Assembly: GCA_002068375.1 (NCBI GenBank)
Contig: MVZL01000037.1
Location: 1 to 9,546, forward strand
Origin: Tenericutes bacterium ADurb.BinA155
GTDB lineage: Bacteria; Bacillota_I; Bacilli_A; RFN20; CAG-826
Direction: 5' to 3'
DNA: 9,546 nucleotides
Shown: one piece after another, positions 1 to 5,810 of the stretch
How the letters are laid out: each line of letters opens with the position of its first letter
Position numbering within the stretch: position 1 is the stretch's first letter
The notes under the pieces: model-generated
Database searches by the model: none
What the model was told of the DNA's origin: nothing
What the model saw: the letters and a program-made list of their open reading frames with translations, nothing else
Translations under genes and position numbers: made by a program

Positions 1-185
1 CATCGTTCTTCTAGTGGGCTAGAAGCTAGTGACGAGCACTTACCGCTATTGCGGAGTTGCTAGCCCCCTGGATACGTCACTTTGACGGGGCTTCTTGATG
101 TCCGACTTTTCGTCGTGGCTCTATCCTAGCGAGATCAAGGGTGGCTTTCAAGGAAAATGACCTCCCAAATCGAGGGAAAAGAAAA
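1..185. other. Gene-free segment rich in hairpins, possible structured RNA
   Basis: No convincing coding sequence is present; plus-strand frame 1 is open only to a TAG at 61-63 and encodes nothing recognisable. Several perfect or near-perfect hairpins sit side by side: 8-14 with 19-25 (7 bp, 4-nt loop), 43-46 with 51-54, 62-67 with 87-92 enclosing 76-79 with 83-86, and 103-106 with 112-115. On the plus strand the segment is followed by the symmetric stem at 186-211, which also carries a short T-rich stretch on that strand. This could be the 3' part of a structured RNA running in from the left. I could not match it to tmRNA, RNase P RNA, SRP RNA, 5S rRNA, a T-box or a riboswitch that I know, and the strand is undetermined. 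Confidence 0.3.
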
Positions 186-211
186 AAGGTTCCGCGCTCG
201 GGCGGAACCTT
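186..211 (-). terminator. Intrinsic terminator of the pduL-TSCPD unit
   Basis: A 10-bp perfect stem (186-195 with 202-211) with a 6-nt loop is followed on the minus strand by TTTTTTC. It lies 15 bases past the TSCPD stop codon. On the plus strand the stem is followed by the weaker T stretch TCGTTTTC, so it may also stop transcription from the left. Confidence 0.85.
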
Positions 212-226
212 CGTTTTCGATCGGCG

Positions 227-493
227 TTATTTCGAGGCTTCGATTTGCTTAAGGGCGATGCTGATTTGGTCGGGGCAGGAGGTTAGTCCGGTCCGGGAAC
301 CATGGCATTCGATTCCTTGGAGCTTTTCGATCGCTTCGCTGATCTTCATCCCTTTAAGCAAAGAGGAGATCCCGCGGAGATTGCCCTGGCAGCCTCCCAC
401 CACTTCGACTTTGGTGATGGTGTCGCCGTCATAGCTGATCCGCATTTCGCGCGAACAGACGTTTTCCGGATGGAAGACGAGCGTCTTTTCCAT
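227..493 (-). CDS. Small TSCPD-domain protein (TIGR03905-like)
   Basis: An 88-residue protein whose sequence closely fits the small stand-alone TSCPD family, a module also found at the C-terminus of some ribonucleotide reductases. The biochemical role of the stand-alone form is not known to me. Visible hallmarks are GGCQGNLRGIS at 33-43, a KGMKISEAIEKLQGI helix at 47-61 and the signature TSCPD at 71-75. Four cysteines (13, 35, 63, 73) are spaced as if to bind a metal ion; that is inference. I chose the ATG at 493. An earlier in-frame ATG at 538 would add an Arg/Leu-rich stretch lying inside pduL and unlike the family's N-terminus. The start lies 8 bases after the pduL stop without a clear Shine-Dalgarno, which suggests translational coupling. 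It is the last gene before the terminator at 186-211. Confidence 0.85.
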   Translation of the reverse strand: MEKTLVFHPENVCSREMRISYDGDTITKVEVVGGCQGNLRGISSLLKGMKISEAIEKLQGIECHGSRTGLTSCPDQISIALKQIEASK

Positions 494-501
494 AAACGGA
501 A

Positions 502-1170
502 TTACTTGCCGCAGCAGCAGCCGCCTTCGCAGCCGCAATCGTCCTTATCGCAATCGCAATCGACGATCGAGCCAAAGACGAGACCGCCGGCATTGGCGGC
601 GTTCGACTCATCGGTATCGATGTGCATCGCGAGTTTGAATTTCGGCGAAACCCGAATGATGGTGTCGCCAAAGATCACTTCGCGATCGGCCTGTTTGATT
701 AAGACTTTGACCGCTTCGCCATCTTTAACGCCGAAGGCTTTCGCATCTTCCGGAGTCATATGGATATGGCGTTTCGCCACGATCGCGCCTTCATTCAGAT
801 GGAGGACTTTGCCGTTGAGCGGATTGCTGATATCGATCGGAGCCGAACCCTTGATGTCGCCCGAGAGGCGAATCGGAGCCGCGACGCCAAGCGTCCGCGC
901 ATCGGTCGCGCTGATTTCGACTTGGTTATGATCGCGTAAAGGTCCAAGAATCGAGACACCGGCAATGACTTTGTTTTTGCCGGTCTTCGGATTGACCGGT
1001 CCCACGAGATCTAAGCGAACATCGCTCACGAATTGGCCCGGCTGGCTGAGCTCTTTGCGGCTATTCAGAACCGCATGCTGACCTTCGGGAACCCCCATGA
1101 TAAAATCGAACTCTTTTTGCGTCAGATGGATATGGCGCGCACTGGTTTCAACTAAGATTTTGTTTTCCAT
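502..1170 (-). CDS. pduL: Phosphate propanoyltransferase / phosphotransacylase PduL
   Basis: A 222-residue PduL-type phosphotransacylase, which exchanges CoA and phosphate on acyl groups (propanoyl-CoA or acetyl-CoA to the acyl phosphate) and often serves in place of Pta upstream of acetate kinase. The duplicated beta-barrel motifs are clear: RHIHL at 12-16, RHIHM at 134-138 and MHIDTDE at 182-188, whose histidines should hold the metal ions. The ILGPLRDHNQVEIS block at 74-87 contains the conserved Arg (79). The N-terminus starts directly at the first domain with no encapsulation peptide, and no microcompartment genes are nearby, so a cytosolic housekeeping role is likely. The C-terminus is odd: residues 204-222 carry seven cysteines (205, 207, 212, 214, 218, 219, 220) among Asp and Gly. 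A Shine-Dalgarno (AGGAG, plus-strand 1176-1180) supports this start. It is co-directional with the TSCPD gene 8 bases downstream. Confidence 0.93.
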   Translation of the reverse strand: MENKILVETSARHIHLTQKEFDFIMGVPEGQHAVLNSRKELSQPGQFVSDVRLDLVGPVNPKTGKNKVIAGVSILGPLRDHNQVEISATDARTLGVAAPIRLSGDIKGSAPIDISNPLNGKVLHLNEGAIVAKRHIHMTPEDAKAFGVKDGEAVKVLIKQADREVIFGDTIIRVSPKFKLAMHIDTDESNAANAGGLVFGSIVDCDCDKDDCGCEGGCCCGK

Positions 1171-1193
1171 ATTTTCTCCTTTGGAACGGGTTC

Positions 1194-1215
1194 ATTATAG
1201 GTCCGAAAAGTTCGG
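1194..1215 (-). promoter_or_regulatory. pduL promoter -10 with adjacent inverted repeat
   Basis: On the minus strand a perfect TATAAT (plus-strand 1194-1199) lies 23 bases before the pduL start, which gives a leader of roughly 17 nt that includes the AGGAG. No good -35 hexamer is visible at 16-18 bp. Instead the spacer holds the inverted repeat CCGAA-AAG-TTCGG at 1203-1215. A regulator binding there could replace or block the -35 contact. The -10 is seen directly; the operator idea is inference. Confidence 0.5.
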
Positions 1216-1271
1216 GGGGCTATCCTTTTGCTTTTTTGCTACCTTCTTTAGGAAGAAGGGGCTATCCTTTT
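1216..1271 (+). repeat. 14-bp direct repeat flanking a hairpin upstream of mgtE
   Basis: GGGGCTATCCTTTT occurs exactly twice, at 1216-1229 and 1258-1271, 42 bp apart. Between the copies, 1242-1248 and 1253-1259 form a 7-bp perfect hairpin with a 4-nt loop, whose end overlaps the second repeat. The element fills most of the divergent pduL/mgtE intergenic space. It does not resemble the M-box (ykoK) magnesium riboswitch. It may be a tandem operator or a small leader structure controlling mgtE. Confidence 0.5.
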
Positions 1272-1297
1272 AGCGAGTTAAGAAAACTGGCCAAGTT

Positions 1298-2804
1298 ATG
1301 GAAGAACCAAATACCCAAACCACCGAAATCAAACCGGCTGCCCCTCGCGCCAAAATCACGACGGCCCGATTAGAGAACCTGATTGCGAAAAAAGATGCGA
1401 AAGCGATCCAAAAGCTTTTCATCAAAGTCCCGGACATCGATATCGCGGAAGCGGCTAACGCCCTCACTCCGACCGAATTGATCTTCATTTTCCGCTGCGT
1501 CGAAAGCAAATACACCGCGGACTTCTTCGACGAATTGGATCAAAGCGCCAAGGAACACCTCGTGAAGGCGATGACCGATAAGGAACTGGTCACCATCGTG
1601 AATACCCAGGCCGCCGACGATGTCACCGACACCGTGGGCGAAATGCCGGCGAACTTGGCCTCGAAGGTTCTGAAAGCCGCCGACAAGGACATGCGGAAAG
1701 ACATCAACTACCTCTTGAACTATAAGGAGAACACCGCGGGCTCGATCATGACGACCGAGTACATCGAACTCCTCGATAACCTTTTGGTCGATGACGCCAT
1801 CGACAAGATCCGCGATCAAGGCAAGGACGCCGAAACGATTTACACGATTTTCGTGCGGGACGCCAAACGGAATTTCGTTGGGACCGTCGACCTCGACGAT
1901 TTGATCTTCGCCAAAAAGAATCAGACCCTCCATGACATCATGAATCAAGACGTCGTGAGCTGCCTCACCTCAACCGACCAAGAAGAAGTCGGTCAGATGT
2001 TCCGCCGCTACGACCTCAATGCCCTCGCCGTCCTCAACGATGACCGCCGGCTCGTCGGCATCATCACGATCGACGATGCGGTCGATGTCATGACCGCCGA
2101 AGCGACCGAAGATATCGAAAAGTTAGGCGCTTTGACTCCCGCGGAGAATAACGATGGCTATCTGAAGACCAGCCCCGCCAAGATGGCGTGGCGCTGCATT
2201 CCTTGGCTTGTCATTCTCTTGGTGATGGGGACGTTATCGTCCTTGGTCCTCTCGCAATTCGATGAGAAGATCGCGGCGGTACCGCTTCTGGCTTCGTTCC
2301 TCCCCGTCCTCATGGATGGCGGCGGAAATTCGGGGGGGCCAGACCACCACTTTGATGGTGCGGGGTCTCGCCCTAAAGGAATTCGAGCCCAAGCAATTCG
2401 GCAAAGTCCTTTGGAAAGAATTCCGAACCGCGTGCTTAGTTGGCTTGATCGTGGGAGTTTTCGGAACCATTTGGTTCCTGCTGGAACAATATTTGGGCAT
2501 CGTCGCCGTGCAAATCCCGGTGAATGGGGTCAAGGTCAACGAAAACATCTTCTTGGGGAATTGCTGGAACTTCGACTTCTTCCGCTTCGCGATCATCACT
2601 GCTGCCGTGACCGGGTGCGCTCTATGCCTTACCATCATCGTCGCCAAGGTCATCGCCGTTTGTTTGCCCTTAGGCGTCGCCGCGTTAAAGAAGGATCCGG
2701 CCTTGATGAGCGAGCCCTTGCTCACCACGGTGGCCGATGTTGCGGCTTTGCTCATTTACTTTGGCTTAGCCGAGGCCTTCATCATCCCCTTAATGAACCG
2801 CTGA
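1298..2804 (+). CDS. mgtE: Magnesium transporter MgtE, interrupted by a +1 frameshift
   Basis: An MgtE-family Mg2+ channel/transporter in the cytoplasmic membrane. The order of parts is classic: acidic N domain (about 21-140), NTAGSIMTTEY at 145-155 opening CBS domain 1, CBS domain 2 (about 211-268), a connecting helix, and five membrane helices from about residue 300. The pore motif PVLMDGGGNSGG (336-347) is intact, but the frame breaks right after it in a G7 run at 2332-2338. Dropping one G restores the family sequence QTTTLMVRGLALKEF and runs to the TGA at 2802-2804, including the conserved DPALMSEPLLTTVADVAALL segment near the end; the repaired protein would be 501 residues. Unrepaired, frame 0 runs on as nonsense to a TAA at 2819-2821. 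No other in-frame start follows the TAG at 1271-1273. No Shine-Dalgarno is visible. There is no terminator between this gene and the tRNA-Leu promoter. Confidence 0.85.
2332..2338 (+). other. G7 run at the mgtE frameshift
   Basis: Seven consecutive G residues follow TC at 2330-2331. With six G the codons read Ser-Gly-Gly-Gln, the expected MgtE sequence; with seven they read Ser-Gly-Gly-Pro followed by an unrelated frame. The frame downstream stays open and family-like to 2804, so the break is either very recent, a sequencing/assembly indel, or a slippage site. Confidence 0.9.
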
Positions 2805-2814
2805 TAATTTGCGG

Positions 2815-2843
2815 TTGCTAATTCGTCTTTCGAAAACTATAAT
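2815..2843 (+). promoter_or_regulatory. Promoter of tRNA-Leu(GAG)
   Basis: TTGCTA at 2815-2820 and a perfect TATAAT at 2838-2843 are separated by 17 bp. The predicted start near 2850 is about 4 bases before the mature tRNA end. Confidence 0.8.
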
Positions 2844-2853
2844 TAGCCTCGCC

Positions 2854-2937
2854 GCGGGAGTGGCGGAAAGGTAGACGCGTACGTTTGAGGGGCGTATGGG
2901 GCAACCCATGAGAGTTCAATTCTCTTCTCCCGCACCA
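2854..2937 (+). tRNA. tRNA-Leu (anticodon GAG)
   Basis: An 84-nt class II tRNA with a long variable arm. The acceptor stem GCGGGAG pairs perfectly with CTCCCGC and is followed by A and an encoded CCA. The GTGGCGGAAAGGTAGACGC D-arm region is typical of bacterial tRNA-Leu. The anticodon stem is 2880-2884 and the loop TTGAGGG puts GAG at 2887-2889, reading CUC/CUU. It stands alone with its own promoter and terminator. Confidence 0.95.
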
Positions 2938-2944
2938 GAAATCT

Positions 2945-2972
2945 AAAGGACCGATTCGATCGGTCCTTTTTT
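2945..2972 (+). terminator. Intrinsic terminator of tRNA-Leu
   Basis: A perfect stem (2945-2954 with 2960-2969) with the small loop TTCGA runs into a T stretch ending at 2972. It lies just after the tRNA CCA end and probably also ends mgtE read-through, since mgtE has no terminator of its own. Confidence 0.9.
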
Positions 2973-3048
2973 GACTCTCGTGGGGTAATCTGGTGGAGTT
3001 ATCCACATTCCTCATTGACTTTTTTTCGCCGGAATCAAGACTTGTCCC

Positions 3049-3537
3049 ATGAGCTTTCAAATCCGCCCTTACGTCAAAGACAAAGACGAAGAGGCATGGG
3101 CTTATATCCGCGCGAAGACCTGGCAAACCGCCTATGAAGGTCTTTTGCCGCCCGCGGTTTTGGAGCAAGTCGATATTGAGCAATCGCTCCGAATTCTCGA
3201 TCACATCCCCTATGAAATCATCATGGCCTATGACGGGGACTCCCCAGCGGGCTACATCGTTTTCACCGAGCAATCCACCACCGATCCTTCGAAAGCCGAA
3301 ATCCTCAGTCTGAACGTCCTCATGGAATATGAAAACCAAGGGATTGGGACCGCGCTGTGCCTCGAGGCCTTGAGCCATCATCAAACTCGGAAGTTCCGCC
3401 TTGAAGTCCTCGAAGGGGATACGGCCGGGATCTCCTTTTTCCAAAAACAGGGTTTTGTCCTCACTGGCAATAAGCGAATAATCCCCTTTCTTCCGACCTA
3501 CGCGCTTGAAGTCCTCGAGATGACCCAAAAGCCTTGA
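3049..3537 (+). CDS. GNAT-family N-acetyltransferase
   Basis: A 162-residue protein of the GNAT fold, which moves an acetyl group from acetyl-CoA to an amine; the substrate cannot be read from the sequence. The N-terminal part (about 5-60) has the TWQTAYEGLLP segment common in this subgroup. Motif A is EILSLNVLMEYENQGIGTAL (84-103), with beta-strand 4 followed by the pyrophosphate-binding loop. The loop keeps G98 and G100, but its first position, usually Arg or Gln, is Glu95. Motif B follows as FRLEVLEGDTAGISFFQKQGF (116-136), where the Asn usually seen in 'N..A..FY' is Asp124-Thr125. The start ATG has no strong Shine-Dalgarno. A TTGACT at 3015-3020 could be a -35, but I see no convincing -10. 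A weak hairpin follows the TGA. Confidence 0.85.
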   Translation: MSFQIRPYVKDKDEEAWAYIRAKTWQTAYEGLLPPAVLEQVDIEQSLRILDHIPYEIIMAYDGDSPAGYIVFTEQSTTDPSKAEILSLNVLMEYENQGIGTALCLEALSHHQTRKFRLEVLEGDTAGISFFQKQGFVLTGNKRIIPFLPTYALEVLEMTQKP

Positions 3538-3538
3538 T

Positions 3539-3559
3539 CGCCTTTAAAAGGCGGTTTCT
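3539..3559 (+). terminator. Weak terminator after the GNAT gene
   Basis: A short stem (CGCCT at 3539-3543 with AGGCG at 3549-3553) is followed by GTTTCT. The stem is short and the T tract broken, so it is only a modest candidate. Confidence 0.45.
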
Positions 3560-3604
3560 CCGACAAATTGAACGCGGAATTGGGACAAATCCTTCCGCTT
3601 TTTA

Positions 3605-3633
3605 ACGACAAAAGCCGCGGATGATGCTATATT
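3605..3633 (+). promoter_or_regulatory. Promoter of the ABC-F gene, near-leaderless
   Basis: ACGACA at 3605-3610 (4 of 6 to TTGACA), a 17-bp spacer and an extended -10 TGC-TATATT (hexamer 3628-3633). The predicted start near 3640 lies only about 4 bases before the ATG at 3644, leaving no room for a Shine-Dalgarno. Confidence 0.6.
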
Positions 3634-3643
3634 CCTTTTCGTT

Positions 3644-5176
3644 ATGGCTTTGCTCGAACTCACCGATATCGAATTCAATTACTCCGACAAGGAACTCTAT
3701 AAAGGAGTCTCGATGCGGATCAATCAAGGGGAGCACTGCGCCCTCGTGGGGGTGAATGGCTCTGGCAAAACCACCCTGCTTTCCATTTTGATCGGCGACA
3801 TCAAACCCGATAAAGGCCTCGTCTATTGGACCCCGCACGTCACCTATTCCTATCTCGATCAGCAGCTCAAAGTCCAGCAGGATATGCCGGTCTCCCAATA
3901 TCTCTATGGGGTCTGGCAGGATCTTTTCGCCAAAGAAAAGCAGATGGAGAAGTACTACGAGGAAGCCGCCTCTGGAGCGGATGGTTATGAGAAACTGCTC
4001 GATAAGGCCCAACGGATCGCGGACGAACTCACGAACGCTGACTTCTACGCCCTCCAAGAAAAAGTCGGACGCCTCACCAATGGACTCGGCTTCCAAAAAG
4101 AACAATTAGAGACCCCGTTGCATCTTCTTTCGAGCGGCCAACGCGAAAAAGCCTATTTGGCCAAGATGCTGCTCGAAGAACGGGATGTCCTCATCATGGA
4201 CGAACCGACCAACTTCCTCGATCAGACCCAAGTCGCCTGGCTCGCGGATTATCTTAACGCCTATCCGAAAGCCTACTTAGTCGTTTCCCACGATGAAGCG
4301 TTCCTTCGGAAGATCGCCCAAGTCGTTTTCGTCCTCGAAAACCAAACGATTTCCCGCTACAAAGGAACCTTCGACCAATATCTGATTCAACACCAGCTCG
4401 ACAAAGAGCAATACGCCAAGAATTACGAAGCCCAGCAGCGTTACATCAAGAAAGAAGAAGTCTTCATCGCCAAGCACATCGTCCGGGCGACTTCGAGCAA
4501 AGCCGCGAAGAGTCATCGGGCCCGTTTGGAGCATCTCGAAGTGATGGACGCCCCCGGAAAAGAAGAGGGGCGTGTCTTCTTTAATTTCCCTTTCACCCAC
4601 GATGTTGGGGCCAAACCTCTCGAAGTGGATGAACTGGTAATCGGCTATGGAAAACCTTTGCTCGATCCGATCTCTTTCGTCTTAAAAGCGGGTGAGAAAA
4701 TCGCGATTCTCGGCCAAAATGGCGTGGGGAAAACTACCTTCCTCAAAACGATCCTAGGCGAAATCCCTTCCTTGGGGGGTTCCTACAAATGGCTCGAAGG
4801 CACCAACGTGAACTACTATAACCAAGACGAGGATGTTGATCTCGAGCTGACCCCATTTGATTACGTGAAGAAAGCCTATCCCGATCTGAACAACACCGAG
4901 GTTCGGACTTTATTAGGCGCGGTCGGCGTTCGGAAAGATCTTGCCCTCCGAAAAATGAAGGAACTTTCCGGCGGAGAAGCCACGAAGGCCCGCTTTGCTA
5001 TCATGACCAAAAAGAAAAGCAATTTCTTGGTCTTCGACGAACCGACGAACCATTTGGACCAAAAGGCCAAAGACGCCTTGTTCGCCGCGATCGAGCGTTA
5101 TCCCGGCGCGGTCATCATCGTGTCGCACGAAAAAGATTTCTACGATGGCTTGGTCGATTACGAATTGAACTTTTAA
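3644..5176 (+). CDS. ABC-F family ATPase (ribosome-associated type)
   Basis: A 510-residue soluble protein with two ABC ATPase domains and no membrane segment, the layout of ABC-F proteins, which act on the ribosome as translation factors or protect it from antibiotics. Domain 1 has Walker A GVNGSGKTT (36-44), signature LSSGQ (162-166), Walker B VLIMDEP with catalytic Glu187, and switch His216. Domain 2 has GQNGVGKTT (357-365), LSGGE (441-445), FLVFDEP with Glu466, and His495. The inter-domain linker (about 240-310) is long, charged and basic, as expected for the part that reaches into the tRNA site. The arm insert in domain 1 is short. Nothing shows whether it is a housekeeping factor (EttA/YkpA-like) or a resistance protein; no resistance gene or attenuator leader is nearby. 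Its stop overlaps the convergent lemA stop by four bases. Confidence 0.93.
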   Translation: MALLELTDIEFNYSDKELYKGVSMRINQGEHCALVGVNGSGKTTLLSILIGDIKPDKGLVYWTPHVTYSYLDQQLKVQQDMPVSQYLYGVWQDLFAKEKQMEKYYEEAASGADGYEKLLDKAQRIADELTNADFYALQEKVGRLTNGLGFQKEQLETPLHLLSSGQREKAYLAKMLLEERDVLIMDEPTNFLDQTQVAWLADYLNAYPKAYLVVSHDEAFLRKIAQVVFVLENQTISRYKGTFDQYLIQHQLDKEQYAKNYEAQQRYIKKEEVFIAKHIVRATSSKAAKSHRARLEHLEVMDAPGKEEGRVFFNFPFTHDVGAKPLEVDELVIGYGKPLLDPISFVLKAGEKIAILGQNGVGKTTFLKTILGEIPSLGGSYKWLEGTNVNYYNQDEDVDLELTPFDYVKKAYPDLNNTEVRTLLGAVGVRKDLALRKMKELSGGEATKARFAIMTKKKSNFLVFDEPTNHLDQKAKDALFAAIERYPGAVIIVSHEKDFYDGLVDYELNF

Positions 5177-5700
5177 TTCAGCGGCGCTTTTTTCCGATTG
5201 CCGAATAGCCAAGCGACCGCATGGCATAAGGGGACGCGAATCCAGTAGTTATAACCATTGAGATCGCTGTTGTAGACCACGATCGCCTGGCGGAAATTCA
5301 CATCGATATCGTGCAAGGTTCGCATCGCGTTTTGATAGTCTTCGCTTTTGGTGGCCCAAGGATTCGTTTGAGCAATGAAATTAAGACGATTTTGGGCTTC
5401 TTTTAAAGTTTGTTCGATTGGCGCGACTTCGTTATCTTTGAGGGCTTTGATCGCCAAATGCTGGACCCGGTCGTAGAGTCCGGCATCGGCCTTATCGAGC
5501 TTGACCTTGGCCTTCACGAATTCGAAATGAATGCCCAAAAGCATTTCTTTTTTCTCGGAAAGTAAGACCGACATCGCAATCAAATGGGCTCTTAATTTGC
5601 TCTTAAAAACCCGGATCATTGAGAAGACGTAGACCAAAACGCCGACGTAAAAGAACAGCAGCACCACCACGATCAAGAGAACAATTTGCCACGGTTCCAT
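5173..5700 (-). CDS. lemA: LemA-family membrane-anchored protein
   Basis: A 175-residue protein with one N-terminal membrane segment (about residues 5-28, IVLLIVVVLLFFYVGVLVYV) followed by a mostly helical charged domain. The C-terminal block DVNFRQAIVVYNSDLNGYNY, then the WIRVPLCHAVAWLFG segment, matches the LemA pattern of a YN.(A/S)...YN motif followed by a hydrophobic segment ending in LFG. LemA proteins are of uncertain function; the family fold is a helical bundle facing away from the membrane. I chose the ATG at 5700. A TTG at 5739 is in frame but lies upstream of the likely transcription start, inside the promoter. The gene is divergent from the HAD gene and convergent with the ABC-F gene, with stop codons overlapping in TTAA, so there is no room for a terminator between them. 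Confidence 0.75.
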   Translation of the reverse strand: MEPWQIVLLIVVVLLFFYVGVLVYVFSMIRVFKSKLRAHLIAMSVLLSEKKEMLLGIHFEFVKAKVKLDKADAGLYDRVQHLAIKALKDNEVAPIEQTLKEAQNRLNFIAQTNPWATKSEDYQNAMRTLHDIDVNFRQAIVVYNSDLNGYNYWIRVPLCHAVAWLFGNRKKAPLN

Positions 5701-5710
5701 TTGCTCGCTA

Positions 5711-5739
5711 ATTTTACCCTGTCCCTCTAGCCAAGGCAA
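5711..5739 (-). promoter_or_regulatory. Promoter of lemA, near-leaderless
   Basis: Read on the minus strand: TTGCCT (plus-strand 5734-5739), 17 bp, TAAAAT (plus-strand 5711-5716). The predicted start near 5704 is about 4 bases before the ATG at 5700, the same geometry as the ABC-F promoter. Confidence 0.6.
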
Positions 5740-5748
5740 ATCATAGAT

Positions 5749-5777
5749 TTGACGGGGGGTTTCCGAGTTGGTATCAT
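5749..5777 (+). promoter_or_regulatory. Promoter of the HAD gene (extended -10)
   Basis: TTGACG at 5749-5754, 17 bp, then TGG-TATCAT with the hexamer at 5772-5777. The predicted start is near 5784. The -35 lies 9 bp from the divergent lemA -35, so the two promoters are back to back. Confidence 0.75.
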
Positions 5778-5785
5778 GGAGTGCT

Positions 5786-5800
5786 CCCGATAATATCGGG
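5786..5800 (+). promoter_or_regulatory. Hairpin at the 5' end of the HAD mRNA
   Basis: CCCGAT-AAT-ATCGGG forms a 6-bp perfect hairpin within about 2 bases of the predicted transcript start and 10 bases before the ATG. It fills most of a roughly 27-nt leader that lacks a Shine-Dalgarno. It may stabilise the 5' end or mark a protein-binding site; that is inference. Confidence 0.5.
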
Positions 5801-5810
5801 AAAACACCCT

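Noticed and set aside
1..63. End of a gene entering from the left in plus-strand frame 1
   Set aside because: Only 20 codons are open and they are not recognisable; the same bases form strong hairpins.
131..165. T-box antiterminator, suggested by AAGGGTGG at 138-145
   Set aside because: The TGGNACCGCG core is missing, and there is no downstream plus-strand gene to control.
494..538. Upstream ATG at 538 for the TSCPD gene
   Set aside because: It would add 15 Arg/Leu-rich residues that are just another frame of pduL. The family N-terminus starts at the ATG at 493.
141..931. Plus-strand open frames across the pduL/TSCPD region
   Set aside because: They are antisense to two well-supported genes and resemble no protein family I know; long frames are common opposite such genes.
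1200..1297. M-box (ykoK) magnesium riboswitch in front of mgtE
   Set aside because: The intergenic space is too short and lacks the conserved M-box sequence blocks.
2339..2821. Frame-0 continuation of the mgtE reading frame to a TAA at 2819-2821
   Set aside because: After the G7 run this frame gives no membrane helices and no MgtE motifs, while the shifted frame does. It is an open frame in GC-richer sequence, not a real C-terminus, and it ends inside the tRNA-Leu promoter.
5701..5739. TTG start at 5739 for lemA
   Set aside because: It overlaps the -35/-10 elements and would precede the predicted transcript start. The ATG at 5700 starts right before the membrane segment.
5781..5810. GTG start at 5781 for the HAD protein
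   Set aside because: It lies before the predicted transcription start, and the added residues come from the 5' hairpin.
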